Shown here: one piece after another, positions 26,532-36,685 of the stretch
Numbering within the stretch: the first letter of the stretch is position 1
Layout: each line of letters opens with the position of its first letter
Assembly (NCBI GenBank): GCA_963728985.1
Contig: CAVSME010000001.1
Coordinates: forward strand, 434,001 to 498,000
Source: DASXAI01 sp963728985
GTDB lineage: Bacteria > Actinomycetota > Acidimicrobiia > Acidimicrobiales > Ilumatobacteraceae
Direction of reading: 5' to 3'
DNA length: 64,000 bases
Notes under the pieces: model-generated
What the model saw: the letters and a program-made list of their open reading frames with translations, nothing else
Database searches by the model: none
Told to the model about the DNA's origin: nothing
Translations under genes and position numbers: made by a program

Positions 26532-28435
26532 CGCCCCTTCAGCGCGACGCCGATCTCGTCGAGGATGACCGGGTCGTCGATGGTGGACGGCACGCTGTAG
26601 TCCCGCCCGTCGGCGATGGCCCGCATGGTGGACCGCAGCACCTTGCCCGAACGCGTCTTGGGGAGCCGCGCCACAACGAGCGCCTCCTTGAACGCGGCGA
26701 CGGCGCCGATGCGGTCGCGCACCATCGCCACCAGCTCGGCCTGCAATTCCGCCGGTTCGCGCTCAGCACCCGCCTTCAGCACGACGAAGCCGACCGGCAC
26801 CTGTCCCTTCAGTTCGTCGGCGGCGCCGATGACGGCGCACTCGGCGACATCGGGATGGGTGGCGATGATCTCCTCCATCGCCCCAGTGGAGAGGCGATGG
26901 CCGGCGACGTTGATGACGTCGTCGATCCGGCCCATCACGTACAGGTAGCCGTCGGCATCGCGGAAGCCACCGTCGCCCGACACGTAGTGACCGGGGAACA
27001 TCGTGAGATAGGACCGAACGAAACGATCGTCGTCATGCCATAGCGTGGGCAGGCAGCCAGGCGGCAGCGGCAGCTCGATGGCGACGGCGCCCTCGACCCC
27101 GTCGGGCACCTCGTCGCCCGTGCCCGGATCGAGGATCTTGACCCGGTAGCCGGGCACCGGCTTGGTGGGCGAACCAGGCTTCACCGGCAGATGCTCGATG
27201 CCGAGGCAGTCGGCCACGATCGGCCAGCCGCTCTCGGTCTGCCACCAGTGGTCGATGACGGGACGCTGCAAGAGGTCGGCGGCCCAGTGGTAGGTGTCCG
27301 GATCGAGCCGCTCACCGGCGAGGAACAGGTACGAGAACCGCGAGAGGTCGCGCCCGGCGACGTGCGATCCGTTGGGATCCTCCTTCTTGATGGCGCGGAA
27401 CGCGGTGGGCGCGGTGAACAGCGTCTTCACGCCGTGCTCGGCCACCACCCGCCAGAACGCGCCTGGGTCGGGCGTCCCCACGGGCTTGCCCTCGTACAGG
27501 ATCGTCGTGCACCCCGTCAGCAGCGGGGCGTAGACGATGTAGCTGTGGCCCACCACCCAGCCGATGTCGGATGCGGCCCAGAACACCTCGCCCGGGTGGG
27601 TGTCGTAGATGTTGGGCAGGCTCCACCGGAGGGCGACGGCATGGCCACCGTTGTCGCGCACGACGCCCTTCGGCTTCCCCGTCGTGCCCGACGTGTAGAG
27701 GATGTAGAGCGGATCCGTGGCGGCCACGGCAACACACGGATGAGGCACCGCGCCGGCTACCAACTCGTCCCAGTCGTGGTCCCGGCCGTCGATCATCGAC
27801 GCCCGCGGCAGCGGTGTACCGCTCGACGTCGCGCCCGGGCGCTGCCGCACGACGCACGCGTCGGGCTTGTGCTCGGCCGTCTCGATGGCGAGGTCGAGCA
27901 GCGGCTTGTACTCGATGACGCGCTGCACCTCGATCCCACACGACGCCGTCACGATCACCTTGGGGCGGGCGTCGTCGATGCGCACGGCGAGCTCGTTCGG
28001 CGCGAACCCACCGAAGACGACCGAGTGCACGGCCCCGAGGCGGGCGCAGGCCAGCATGGCCACCACCGCCTCGGGGATCATCGGCATGTAGATGATGACG
28101 GCGTCGCCCTTGGCCACACCCAGCGCCGCCAGCGCGCCGGCCGCGCGTGCCACCTCGTCGCGCAGTTCGGCGTAGGTGATGCGCCGCACCGTCGCCGTGA
28201 CCGGCGAGTCGTAGATGATGGCGGCCTGGTCGCCGCGCCCGGCGGCGACGTGGCGGTCGACGGCGTTGGCGCACGTGTTCAGCACACCGCCGGTGAACCA
28301 GCGCGCCGCCGGCTCGATGCTGCGGTCGATCACACGATCGAACGGCTCGATCCAGTCGATGCCGGCGGCCGCCTCGCGCCAGAACCCTTCGGGGTCATCC
28401 AGGCTCTGGCGGTAGGCGTCGTCGTAGGCCCCCAT
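26528..28435 (-). CDS. prpE: Propionyl-CoA synthetase (PrpE type)
   Basis: A 635-residue ACS/PrpE-family ligase making propionyl-CoA (or acetyl-CoA) from the acid, ATP and CoA. Seen are ILYTSGTTGKPKGVVRDNGG, FWAASDIGWVVGHSYIVYAP, WWQTESGWPI and VMGRIDDVINVAGHRLSTG. The HRLSTG form is the PrpE variant of the Acs hinge. The acetylation-sensitive Lys is in PKTRSGKVLRSTMR. Length fits PrpE. ATG 28435 lies one base after the MscL stop, so both are on one transcript. Confidence 0.88.
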   Translation of the reverse strand: MGAYDDAYRQSLDDPEGFWREAAAGIDWIEPFDRVIDRSIEPAARWFTGGVLNTCANAVDRHVAAGRGDQAAIIYDSPVTATVRRITYAELRDEVARAAGALAALGVAKGDAVIIYMPMIPEAVVAMLACARLGAVHSVVFGGFAPNELAVRIDDARPKVIVTASCGIEVQRVIEYKPLLDLAIETAEHKPDACVVRQRPGATSSGTPLPRASMIDGRDHDWDELVAGAVPHPCVAVAATDPLYILYTSGTTGKPKGVVRDNGGHAVALRWSLPNIYDTHPGEVFWAASDIGWVVGHSYIVYAPLLTGCTTILYEGKPVGTPDPGAFWRVVAEHGVKTLFTAPTAFRAIKKEDPNGSHVAGRDLSRFSYLFLAGERLDPDTYHWAADLLQRPVIDHWWQTESGWPIVADCLGIEHLPVKPGSPTKPVPGYRVKILDPGTGDEVPDGVEGAVAIELPLPPGCLPTLWHDDDRFVRSYLTMFPGHYVSGDGGFRDADGYLYVMGRIDDVINVAGHRLSTGAMEEIIATHPDVAECAVIGAADELKGQVPVGFVVLKAGAEREPAELQAELVAMVRDRIGAVAAFKEALVVARLPKTRSGKVLRSTMRAIADGRDYSVPSTIDDPVILDEIGVALKGR

Positions 28436-28436
28436 G

Positions 28437-28850
28437 TCAGGCGGGGCCGCGCCCACCGTCGCGCAGGGACGAACGGATGTCGCGAAGCACTGAGAGCTCG
28501 GTCTCGGCGGCGGCCGCCTTGTCTCCCCCCATCTCCTTGAACCTGTTCCACGCCTTCACGATCAGGAAAAGGATGAAGCCGACAACGACGAAGTTGATGA
28601 TGGCACCGATCACCAGACCGATGCTGATGCGGGCGTCGCCGATGTCGAACCCGATCGAGGTGAAGTCGGGCTTGCCGAAGATGGCAGCGATGATCGGCAG
28701 GATCACGCCGGCCAGCAACGCGTCGACGATCGACTTGAAGTACAGGGCGATGATCAAGCCCACAGCGATCGTGACGAAATCGCCCGAGTTGAGGAACTCC
28801 TTGAACTCCTGGATCCACGACTTCTTCGCCTGCGGCGCCTCTGCTGCCAT
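28437..28850 (-). CDS. mscL: Large-conductance mechanosensitive channel MscL
   Basis: A 137-residue two-helix channel that opens on osmotic downshock. The amphipathic N-terminus EFKEFLNSGDFVTIAVGLII leads into helix 1. Helix 2 is FVVVGFILFLIVKAWNRF and the C-terminal cytoplasmic helix follows. Length is normal for MscL. A good ribosome site (AAGGGAGACGGAG) precedes ATG 28850. The unexpected neighbour is a propionyl-CoA synthetase gene one base downstream. Confidence 0.93.
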   Translation of the reverse strand: MAAEAPQAKKSWIQEFKEFLNSGDFVTIAVGLIIALYFKSIVDALLAGVILPIIAAIFGKPDFTSIGFDIGDARISIGLVIGAIINFVVVGFILFLIVKAWNRFKEMGGDKAAAAETELSVLRDIRSSLRDGGRGPA

Positions 28851-28927
28851 CTCCGTCTCCCTTGGTTATGGGCCTCGGTCGCGCCATTAGAGCACCTTCG
28901 TCAGAGCACCTCTGCCGGCAGCAGGGT

Positions 28928-28933
28928 TACGGT
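28928..28933 (+). promoter_or_regulatory. -10 box TACGGT for the LLM oxidoreductase
   Basis: TACGGT, seven bases, ATG 28941. Confidence 0.5.
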
Positions 28934-28940
28934 GCCTGTC

Positions 28941-29858
28941 ATGCGCATCGGGTTGTCCCCGCCCATCCCCGGATCCGGTTCGGTCGACGACGTGGTGACG
29001 GTGGCGCGCCAAGCCGCCGACGACGGCTTCGCCACGTTCTGGATGGCGCAGGTCTTCGGGCTCGACGCCCTCACCGCTCTCACGGTCGTCGGGCGGGAGG
29101 TGAGCGGCATCGAGCTGGGCACCGCCGTCGTGCCGACGTACCCGCGCCACCCATGGGTCATGGCCCAGCAGGCGCTGACCACCCAAGCCGCCGTCGGCAA
29201 CCGACTCGCCCTCGGCATCGGCCTCTCGCACAAGGTCGTCATCGAGGGCATGTGGGGCATCTCGTTCGACAAGCCGGTGCTTCACCTGCGCGAGTACCTC
29301 GAGGTGCTGGTGCCGCTGTCCAAGGGAGAGGCGGTCGCAATGCAGGGCGCCACGGTGACCGCCCGCGGCACACTCGACGTTCCTGGCGCGGCGCCGTTCC
29401 CGGTGCTGGTGGCCGCCCTCGGTCCGCAGATGCTCGAGCTGACCGGGCGCCTGGCCGACGGGACCATCACGTGGTGCGTCGGGCCCAAGACGTTGGCCGA
29501 CTTCACGATCCCCACCATCTCGGCCGCGGCCGCCGATGCCGGGCGGGCCGTGCCCCGCGTGGTGGCGATGTTCCCCGTGGGCGTCACCACCGATCCCGCC
29601 GGTGTCCAGCAGCGGCTGGGCCGAGGTCTGTCGGTGTACGGCCAGCTGCCGTCGTATCGGGCGATGCTCGACCGGGAGGGCGCCGATGGCGCCGCCGATC
29701 TCGCCATCCTCGGCAGCGAGGACGAGGTGGCCGACCGCATCGGCCACCTGAAGGAGATCGGCGTCACCGACCTCGGTGCCGTGCCCGTCTCGGGCAACCC
29801 CGACGAAGCGTCGCAGACGCGCGAGCTCCTCCGGCGGCTGGGAGCCGTGCTGTCTTGA
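28941..29858 (+). CDS. LLM-class (probably F420-dependent) oxidoreductase
   Basis: A 305-residue luciferase-like TIM barrel. MRIGLSPPIPGSGSVDDVV begins the first strand and ALGIGLSHKVVIEGMWGISF is the cofactor-binding block. LELTGRLADGTITWCVGPKT is typical of the F420-dependent group. The barrel is complete. Substrate unknown. A second LLM gene lies at 31,578 beyond the inverted composite repeats, but the two are not close in sequence. Start supported by TACGGT. Confidence 0.85.
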   Translation: MRIGLSPPIPGSGSVDDVVTVARQAADDGFATFWMAQVFGLDALTALTVVGREVSGIELGTAVVPTYPRHPWVMAQQALTTQAAVGNRLALGIGLSHKVVIEGMWGISFDKPVLHLREYLEVLVPLSKGEAVAMQGATVTARGTLDVPGAAPFPVLVAALGPQMLELTGRLADGTITWCVGPKTLADFTIPTISAAAADAGRAVPRVVAMFPVGVTTDPAGVQQRLGRGLSVYGQLPSYRAMLDREGADGAADLAILGSEDEVADRIGHLKEIGVTDLGAVPVSGNPDEASQTRELLRRLGAVLS

Positions 29859-29871
29859 GTCGGCCACCGGC

Positions 29872-30139
29872 GCTGCGCTCGGAGGGCGAGCGGATAGGTG
29901 CTGGCGATTCCGGCGCGGACGGGGCCGGTGGCCACGATCCGTGAGCGACGTTGGGTGCCGATTCGGTCATGGGTGCCGATCGGCCCGCCAGGCGAGGCAA
30001 TCAGCACCCAAACGCCGATCGGAACAGGATTCCGCGCGCCGAGCGGGGTGGGATCACAGCTTCCAAAGCTCTCCTCGCCCATCCGCTCGCCCTCTCGGAC
30101 AATCCCTCGGGCACCTGCCCGGCGCCGCACTGCGGCGCC
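29872..30139. repeat. Composite intergenic repeat, copy B
   Basis: Hairpin GGCGCCGCA-C-TGCGGCGCC at 30121-30139, four bases from the SDR stop codon, then the tail shared with copies A, C, D and E, interrupted by the MITE-like insertion at 29883-30093. About 175 nt (29,872-30,046) are nearly identical to the reverse complement of copy B' (31,364-31,537), differing by one indel. Confidence 0.8.
29883..30093. mobile_element. MITE-like element inside copy B
   Basis: Left end AGGGCGAGCGGATAGG (29883-29898), right end CCCATCCGCTCGCCCT (30078-30093): 16-bp terminal inverted repeats with one mismatch. It is flanked by a perfect 5-bp duplication CTCGG (29878-29882 and 30094-30098). Without it the flanks join to the uninterrupted tail seen in copies A, C and D. 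It has no coding capacity and holds a 39-nt palindromic core at 29971-30009. Confidence 0.65.
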
Positions 30140-30143
30140 ACTG

Positions 30144-30917
30144 TCAGCGAGCCGTCCAGCCGCCGTCGACCACGAGCGTCTGGCCGGTCATGAAGCTGCT
30201 GGCGTCGGACGCCAGCAAGAGCAGCGCCCCGTCGAGCTCGTGCGCCTGGCCCATGCGCGGGATCGGTGAGTTGTTCTTCACGTAGGTCTGGCTGGCGGCG
30301 TCGGTGTCCATCCCCGCCGTCATCTCCGAGGGGAACCAGCCCGGGCAGAGGGCGTTGACCCGCACGCCCTTGCGGGCCCACTGGAGCGCCAGCTCCCGCG
30401 TCAGGTTGATGACAGCTCCCTTGCTGGCGCTGTAGTGGGCCTGCTTCACGGGCGTCGATCCCACCAGCCCGAGCATGGACGCCACGTTCACGATTCGGCC
30501 CGATCCCTGCGCCACCATCGTCGGGCCGGTGAGCTTGGCCAGGTGCCAGTACGCCGTGACGTTGATCTCCATCACCTGGCGGAACCACGCCAGGTCCTCG
30601 TCCTCGATGGGGACGTACTTCCCCAGGCCGGCGTTGTTCACGAGGATGTCGACGGTCCCGAAGGCGTCGAGCGCGGCCGCCACCACCTGCTCCCGCTGCT
30701 CGGGTTCGAGTAGGTCGGCGGCGACCACCACGCTGCCGGGCAGCTCCTCCGCCAGCGCGTCGAGGCGGTCCTTGCGGCGCGCCGCCAGCACCACGCGCGC
30801 CCCGGCGGCGTGCAGCACCCGGGCGAAGCGATCACCGAGGCCACTCGACGCGCCCGTGACGATGGCCACGCGGCCATCGAGGCGGAACTGCTGGAGCGGG
30901 TCGAGATCGGTCGGCAT
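30144..30917 (-). CDS. Short-chain dehydrogenase/reductase
   Basis: A 257-residue classical SDR. The cofactor motif is VTGASSGLGDRFARVL near residue 20, with NNAGLG, catalytic Ser in NVASMLGLVGS, and Tyr/Lys in HYSASKGAVI. The C-terminal FMTGQTLVVDGGWTAR is standard. Substrate not known; the arginine after ARRKD suggests NADP(H). It lies between the two inverted repeat copies with its stop next to hairpin B. ATG 30917 lies eight bases after TACGCT. Confidence 0.88.
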   Translation of the reverse strand: MPTDLDPLQQFRLDGRVAIVTGASSGLGDRFARVLHAAGARVVLAARRKDRLDALAEELPGSVVVAADLLEPEQREQVVAAALDAFGTVDILVNNAGLGKYVPIEDEDLAWFRQVMEINVTAYWHLAKLTGPTMVAQGSGRIVNVASMLGLVGSTPVKQAHYSASKGAVINLTRELALQWARKGVRVNALCPGWFPSEMTAGMDTDAASQTYVKNNSPIPRMGQAHELDGALLLLASDASSFMTGQTLVVDGGWTAR

Positions 30918-30925
30918 GGCGTAGG

Positions 30926-30931
30926 AGCGTA
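30926..30931 (-). promoter_or_regulatory. -10 box TACGCT for the SDR gene
   Basis: TACGCT on the minus strand, eight bases before ATG 30917. Confidence 0.5.
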
Positions 30932-31015
30932 GGACCGCGGGTACCACCGGTTGCAGTTGCGTGAATTTCGCCCGTTTCGCGAATCGAAGTCGGGGTCACG
31001 GACGTCAATTCAGGC

Positions 31016-31246
31016 GTGAGCGCAACGATGCGAGACGACGCGGTGCAGCGGGCGGCGTGGCCGTTCGTGGTGCGAGTGGCCATGGTGGGAAGCCTGCTGG
31101 CGGCGGCGCTGGGCGCCGCCCTGTACCGCTTCGCCGGCCTGTCGGCCACCCCGATCGTGCTGGCCACCGCGGCGATCGGGCTCATCGTCGGTCTCTCGCT
31201 GCCTCCGGCCCGTCCCCAGCTGCGGCGCATCCACGTCGACCGCTGA
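31016..31246 (+). CDS. Small two-helix membrane protein, unknown
   Basis: A 76-residue protein with two hydrophobic segments, FVVRVAMVGSLLAAALGAAL (residues 17-36) and ATPIVLATAAIGLIVGLSL (44-62), and a basic C-terminus (PQLRRIHVDR). I recognise no family. GTG 31016 and ATG 31028 are both possible starts. It lies alone between SDR and repeat B', whose hairpin begins seven bases after its stop. Confidence 0.6.
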   Translation: MSATMRDDAVQRAAWPFVVRVAMVGSLLAAALGAALYRFAGLSATPIVLATAAIGLIVGLSLPPARPQLRRIHVDR

Positions 31247-31253
31247 GTCGGTG

Positions 31254-31565
31254 GCGCCGCAGTGCGGCGCCGTGACGAGCGCTTGCGGCATTGTGCGAGA
31301 GGGCGAGCGGATAGGCGAAGCGAGCTTTGAGTGTCGATCCGCGCTTCGGTGCCATCCCCACCCACGCTCGGCGCGCGGAATCCTGTTCCGATCGGCGTTT
31401 GGGTGCTGATTGCCTCGCCTGGCGGGCCGATCGGCACCCATGACCGAATCGGCACCCAACGTCGCTCACGGATCGTGGCCACCGGCCCCGTCCGCGCGGA
31501 ATCGCCAGCACCTATCCGCTCGCCCTCCGAGCGCAGCGAGTCCGAGCCGAAGGCGAGGCATCAAC
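31254..31565. repeat. Composite intergenic repeat, copy B' (inverted)
   Basis: Inverted counterpart of copy B. The hairpin at 31254-31272 is next to the stop of the small membrane protein, then a MITE-like insertion at 31301-31526. The tail CGAGCGCAGCGAGTCCGAGC and AAGGCGAGGCATCAAC end just before the promoter of the LLM gene at 31,578. It fills the 331-nt gap. Confidence 0.8.
31301..31526. mobile_element. MITE-like element inside copy B'
   Basis: Perfect 16-bp terminal inverted repeats AGGGCGAGCGGATAGG (31301-31316) and CCTATCCGCTCGCCCT (31511-31526). Adding one base outside gives 17 bp. Flanking 5-mers are GCGAG and CCGAG. The interior 39-nt palindrome is at 31401-31439. The 226-nt length differs from copy B (211) in the hairpin-proximal third, where the sequences have diverged. 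Confidence 0.65.
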
Positions 31566-31571
31566 TAGGTT
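31566..31571 (+). promoter_or_regulatory. -10 box TAGGTT for the second LLM gene
   Basis: TAGGTT, six bases, GTG 31578, at the very end of repeat B'. Confidence 0.5.
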
Positions 31572-31577
31572 CCGGCC

Positions 31578-32480
31578 GTGAAGATCCGCATCGGCTTCGG
31601 GCTCGGGGTGCGCACCCTCGTGAACGACGAGCGCTTCGGGGCCGCCGTCGACGCGCTCGAACAGCTCCACTTCGACAGCCTCTGGGTCTCGGAGCGCATC
31701 GGCGGTGAGAGCCCCGACCCTGTGGTGGCGATGGCGTTCGCCGCCGGTCGTACCACCAAGCTGAAGTTCGGCACCGCCGTGATGGTGCTCCCCGGGCGCA
31801 ATCCCGTCCTCGTGGCCAAGGAGCTGGCCAGCCTCGACCGCCTGTCGCGTGGCCGGCTCCTGCCCGCCTTCGGCCTCGGCGTGGCCGACGCCCACGAGCA
31901 GCAGGCGTTCGGCGTGGCCCGCAACGAGCGGGCGGCCTGGTTCGACGAAGCGCTGCCGCTGATCCGCCGCTTCTGGATGGAGGACACCGTCGACCACGAC
32001 GGCCCCCGGTTCCACTACGAGGGCGTGCGGGTGCTGCCCAAGCCCACTCAACAGCCACCGGACGTCTGGCTCGGGGGCATCGCCCCGTCCGAGCTGCGCC
32101 GCGTGGGGCGCCTGGCCGATGGCTGGCTCCCGTCGTTCGTGCTCCCGGACGACGTGGCCAACGGTCGCAAGGTGGTGGAGGAGACGGCCGCCGCCCACGG
32201 GCGGGCCATCGATCCGGAGCACTACGGCGTGCTCGTCCCCTACGCCCTCGGGCCGGTGCCCGAAGCGGTGTTGGAGAGACTCGGGAGCCGGCGGGCCGAC
32301 CTCGCCGACCCGTCCGTGCTGGTGCCGAACGGCATCGCCGCACTGCGCGATCGCATCGAGGCGTTCATCGAGGTCGACTTCTCGAAGTTCGTGGTGCTGC
32401 CCATCGCCGAACCCGATCCCGACGCCGTTCCCGATCATTTGGCCTGGCTCGCTGACGAGCTCCTCGACCTCCAGAATTAG
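31578..32480 (+). CDS. LLM-class (probably F420-dependent) oxidoreductase
   Basis: A 300-residue luciferase-like enzyme. MKIRIGFGLGVRTLVND begins strand 1. FDSLWVSERIGGESPDPVVA, AVMVLPGRNPVLVAKELASL and RLLPAFGLGVADAHEQQAFG match the F420-dependent group, and PPDVWLGGIAPSELRRVGRL is the late cofactor block. It overlaps the thioesterase gene by one base (TAG/GTG), so they form a two-gene operon. Confidence 0.86.
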   Translation: MKIRIGFGLGVRTLVNDERFGAAVDALEQLHFDSLWVSERIGGESPDPVVAMAFAAGRTTKLKFGTAVMVLPGRNPVLVAKELASLDRLSRGRLLPAFGLGVADAHEQQAFGVARNERAAWFDEALPLIRRFWMEDTVDHDGPRFHYEGVRVLPKPTQQPPDVWLGGIAPSELRRVGRLADGWLPSFVLPDDVANGRKVVEETAAAHGRAIDPEHYGVLVPYALGPVPEAVLERLGSRRADLADPSVLVPNGIAALRDRIEAFIEVDFSKFVVLPIAEPDPDAVPDHLAWLADELLDLQN

Positions 32481-33285
32481 TGGACGCCATCTTCGAGCCC
32501 GACGGCGAGGCGCTGGTCCCGACCGTCCTCGCGCGAGGCCCCTGGGACCCCACGGCGATGCACGGTGGCCCGCCGTCGGCCCTGCTCATGCGGGCCGTCG
32601 AAGCGGCCGAGGCGCCCGACGGCGTGACCATGACCGTCGCCCGCCTCACCGTGGAGCTGCTGCGCCCGATCCCGCTCGAGCCGCTCGTCGTGCGCACCGA
32701 GGTCGTGCGTCCCGGCAAGCGCATCCAGCTCATCGAGGCCGCCATCTTCCATGCCGCCCGCGGGGCCGAGCTGGTGCGGGGCCGGGCACTGCGCATCCGC
32801 GAGGCCCCCGTGCCGCTCCCCTACGAGGACCCCGTCCGCGGTCCGCTCCTCGTGGCCGAGCCGCCGCCGGCGCCGCCCGAGACCGGTGTGCCGAGTGCGC
32901 CGCACCTGGAAACCGACATCGCCTTCCACCAGGACGCCATCGAGCTGCGCTTCGTGGAGGGGATGTGGAACGAGCCGGGTCCGGCGACGATGTGGGGCCG
33001 GCTGCTCGTCCCGCTCGTAGCCGGCGAAGAGCCGTCGCCGCTGCAACGCACGGCGGCCCTGTCCGACATGGGCAACGGCGTGTCCGGCGTCGTCGACTTC
33101 GACACCCACATGTTCATCAACCCCGAGCTGTCGATCCACCTGTGGCGGCCGCCGGCGAGCGAGTGGATCGCCTTGCGGTGCCGCTCCGACGTCGGCCGGC
33201 GCGGCGTCGGCCTGGCCCAGAGCTCGCTGTTCGATGCCGACGGGCGCTTCGGCTCGGCGTCACAGAGCCTGCTGGTCGACACGCG

Positions 33286-33289
<4 letters not shown>
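32480..33289 (+). CDS. Acyl-CoA thioesterase, TesB-like double hot-dog protein
   Basis: A 269-residue thioesterase-family protein made of two hot-dog halves. The first has TAMHGGPPSALLMRAVEAAE and TVARLTVELLRPIPLEPLVV. The second has FDTHMFINPELSIHLWRPP and the C-terminal SSLFDADGRFGSASQSLLVD. These blocks are typical of actinobacterial TesB-like proteins that hydrolyse acyl-CoA. Coupled to the LLM gene. Its stop shares CTAG with the converging ABC-F gene. Confidence 0.82.
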
Positions 33290-34935
<1,646 letters not shown>

Positions 34936-35014
34936 GCGAGCGGACCTCCAGGAGCCGAGACGGTCAGGACGGGTCGGCGCGCTCACTCCACGGTGGGCGA
35001 CGCTAGCCCCCAAG

Positions 35015-35020
35015 TACCGT
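35015..35020 (+). promoter_or_regulatory. -10 box TACCGT for UspA
   Basis: TACCGT, seven bases, ATG 35028. Confidence 0.5.
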
Positions 35021-35027
35021 TCCGCCG

Positions 35028-35441
35028 ATGAACATTGCCGTGGGGGTCGACGGATCGGCCGAGTCGTGGCGGGCGATGGAGATGACGGTCCGCCTCGCGG
35101 AGGCTTTCGGCGGTCACATCGACGTCGTCCACGCTCGGTCGTTGGAGGGGCTCAACGGCGCCGGCGCGGGACCGGCGCCGTTGTCGGAGACGATCGCCGC
35201 CCTCGAGGACCAGTGCCATGAAGAGGCCCGCAACCTCCTCGACCATCGCGGGGTGTCGTGGTCGTTCAGCGTGCGGCTCGGGCGCCCGGCCGAGGTGCTG
35301 ATCAACTTCCTCAACGAGACCACGATCGAGCTGATCGTGGTCGGCAGCCGCGGCCAAGGCCTCGCGGCGCGCTCGGTCCTCGGCTCGACGGCCATGCAGC
35401 TCGTCAACCTCTCCCCGGTCGCCGTGTTGGTCGTGCCGTAA
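35028..35441 (+). CDS. Universal stress protein (UspA family)
   Basis: A 137-residue single-domain Usp. The ATP-binding motif G-2X-G-9X-G-[ST] is present as GSRGQGLAARSVLGST, and the N-terminal IAVGVDGSAES is canonical. Such ATP-binding Usp proteins respond to hypoxia and dormancy in actinobacteria. Alone on its transcript; a TACCGT box seven bases upstream suggests a leaderless message. Confidence 0.9.
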   Translation: MNIAVGVDGSAESWRAMEMTVRLAEAFGGHIDVVHARSLEGLNGAGAGPAPLSETIAALEDQCHEEARNLLDHRGVSWSFSVRLGRPAEVLINFLNETTIELIVVGSRGQGLAARSVLGSTAMQLVNLSPVAVLVVP

Positions 35442-35450
35442 TTTTGCGGC

Positions 35451-35522
35451 GCCTCTTCGGCGCCGACTCGCTGTGCTCGAACAATCCCCACAACGGCTGC
35501 CCCGCCGCCGCACTGCGGCGGC
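35451..35522. repeat. Intergenic hairpin element, copy C
   Basis: Hairpin GCCGCCGCA-C-TGCGGCGGC at 35504-35522, 32 bases from the lipoprotein stop codon, with the tail GACTCGCTGTGCTCGAACAA on the plus strand. There is no MITE insertion. Confidence 0.7.
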
Positions 35523-35554
35523 ACTCACCACTCCGGCGGGCGAGAGACGCGGCG

Positions 35555-36484
35555 TCAGCCGCCGACGAGCTTGCCCAGGCTGCCGAGCATGGCCGGGTCG
35601 ACCTGGAAGACCTGATCGGCGGAGGGCACGGTGATGCTCACCGGCTGACCGAAGTCGTAGAACTCGATGGTGACGTTGCCCCCCGGCGAACCGGTGGAGC
35701 CCGTCGTCTTCAGGCCCTCCACCCCGACCGTGACCCGGCGGACGAGACCATCGGCGCCGATCCAGACGTCAACGGGCAGGCTGGCGGCGGAGGGATCGAT
35801 GCCCACCTTGCCCAACTCGGACTCGGCCTTGCTGCGCTGATCGGCGCTGGCCTCGGCAAGCGCGCTGGCCAGGTCGAGGGTGCCCTGGTAGTGGGTGGTG
35901 TCGACGCCGCGCACCTGCTCGGTGCCCACGGTGGTGACCCCGCCCGCCTGGTCGAGGAGCTTCAGGATCTCGGTCCCGTCGCCGACCGGCGCCCCGACGG
36001 CGCTGGCGGCGTCGCTGCCGACCGGCACCTTGATCCAGGACTGGCCGGTGGTGGCCCCGAGCAGCGAGGCCAGCCCGCCGAGCTGCATGTACACGTCGCC
36101 ACCGTCGGTGACGATCTGAATGTTCCCGTCGCCGAGGAGAGCGCCCACGCCGGCCTGCTGCGACGACGGCAGGGCCGAGGTCAGCTTCGACAGGTCCATG
36201 GTGAAGGCCGACCGGCCGGTGCTGCTGTCGACGGCGCCGTCGATGCTGAGGGTGGTGTCGCCGATGCCGGGCACGCCGGTGATGCCGAAGGTCATGGCCA
36301 CCTTGGCCGTGCCCGCTTCGGTCGTCTTCTGCGCCGCCTGCTTGAGCGCCTCGGCCGGGTCGCTGGCCGCCACCGCTCCGCCGGCACCCGAACGCACCAC
36401 GTCCTGGCCCCCGCCCGAGCAGGCTGCCAGCCCACCGATCGCCAGCGCGACCGAAGCTGCGATCGCCGCCATCCGAGTACGCAT
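35555..36484 (-). CDS. LppX/LprAFG-like lipoprotein
   Basis: A 309-residue secreted lipoprotein. The signal peptide has MAAIAASVALAIGGLAACSG with the lipobox LAAC; the Cys at about residue 22 is the lipidation site. The mature part (DPAEALKQAAQKTTEAGTAK, then two copies of beta-rich repeats) resembles mycobacterial LppX/LprG-type lipid-binding proteins. An AGGAGGGAC ribosome site precedes ATG 36484. Likely role: carrying lipids or a sugar-lipid across the envelope; by homology only. Confidence 0.75.
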   Translation of the reverse strand: MRTRMAAIAASVALAIGGLAACSGGGQDVVRSGAGGAVAASDPAEALKQAAQKTTEAGTAKVAMTFGITGVPGIGDTTLSIDGAVDSSTGRSAFTMDLSKLTSALPSSQQAGVGALLGDGNIQIVTDGGDVYMQLGGLASLLGATTGQSWIKVPVGSDAASAVGAPVGDGTEILKLLDQAGGVTTVGTEQVRGVDTTHYQGTLDLASALAEASADQRSKAESELGKVGIDPSAASLPVDVWIGADGLVRRVTVGVEGLKTTGSTGSPGGNVTIEFYDFGQPVSITVPSADQVFQVDPAMLGSLGKLVGG

Positions 36485-36599
36485 CGTCCCTCCTAGGACC
36501 ACGAGCCGTGGACCACCGACCACGTTCCCCACCAAGGGTATCGACGGGTGGATGAGGACGGACCGCGGGCCATCTCTTCGTCGCCGCCTCCGCTGGCGC

Positions 36600-36672
36600 T
36601 TCGGCTTGCTCCTGACTCGCTGCGCTTCGGACAATCCCGCAACGGCTGCCCCTGGCGCCGCACTGCGGCGCC
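36600..36672. repeat. Intergenic hairpin element, copy D
   Basis: Hairpin GGCGCCGCA-C-TGCGGCGCC at 36654-36672, 13 bases from the thiolase stop codon, preceded by GACTCGCTGCGCTTCGGACA and ATCCCGCAACGGCTGCCCC. It fits a terminator for the hydroquinone operon. Confidence 0.7.
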
Positions 36673-36685
36673 ACGCCGCGCCGCT

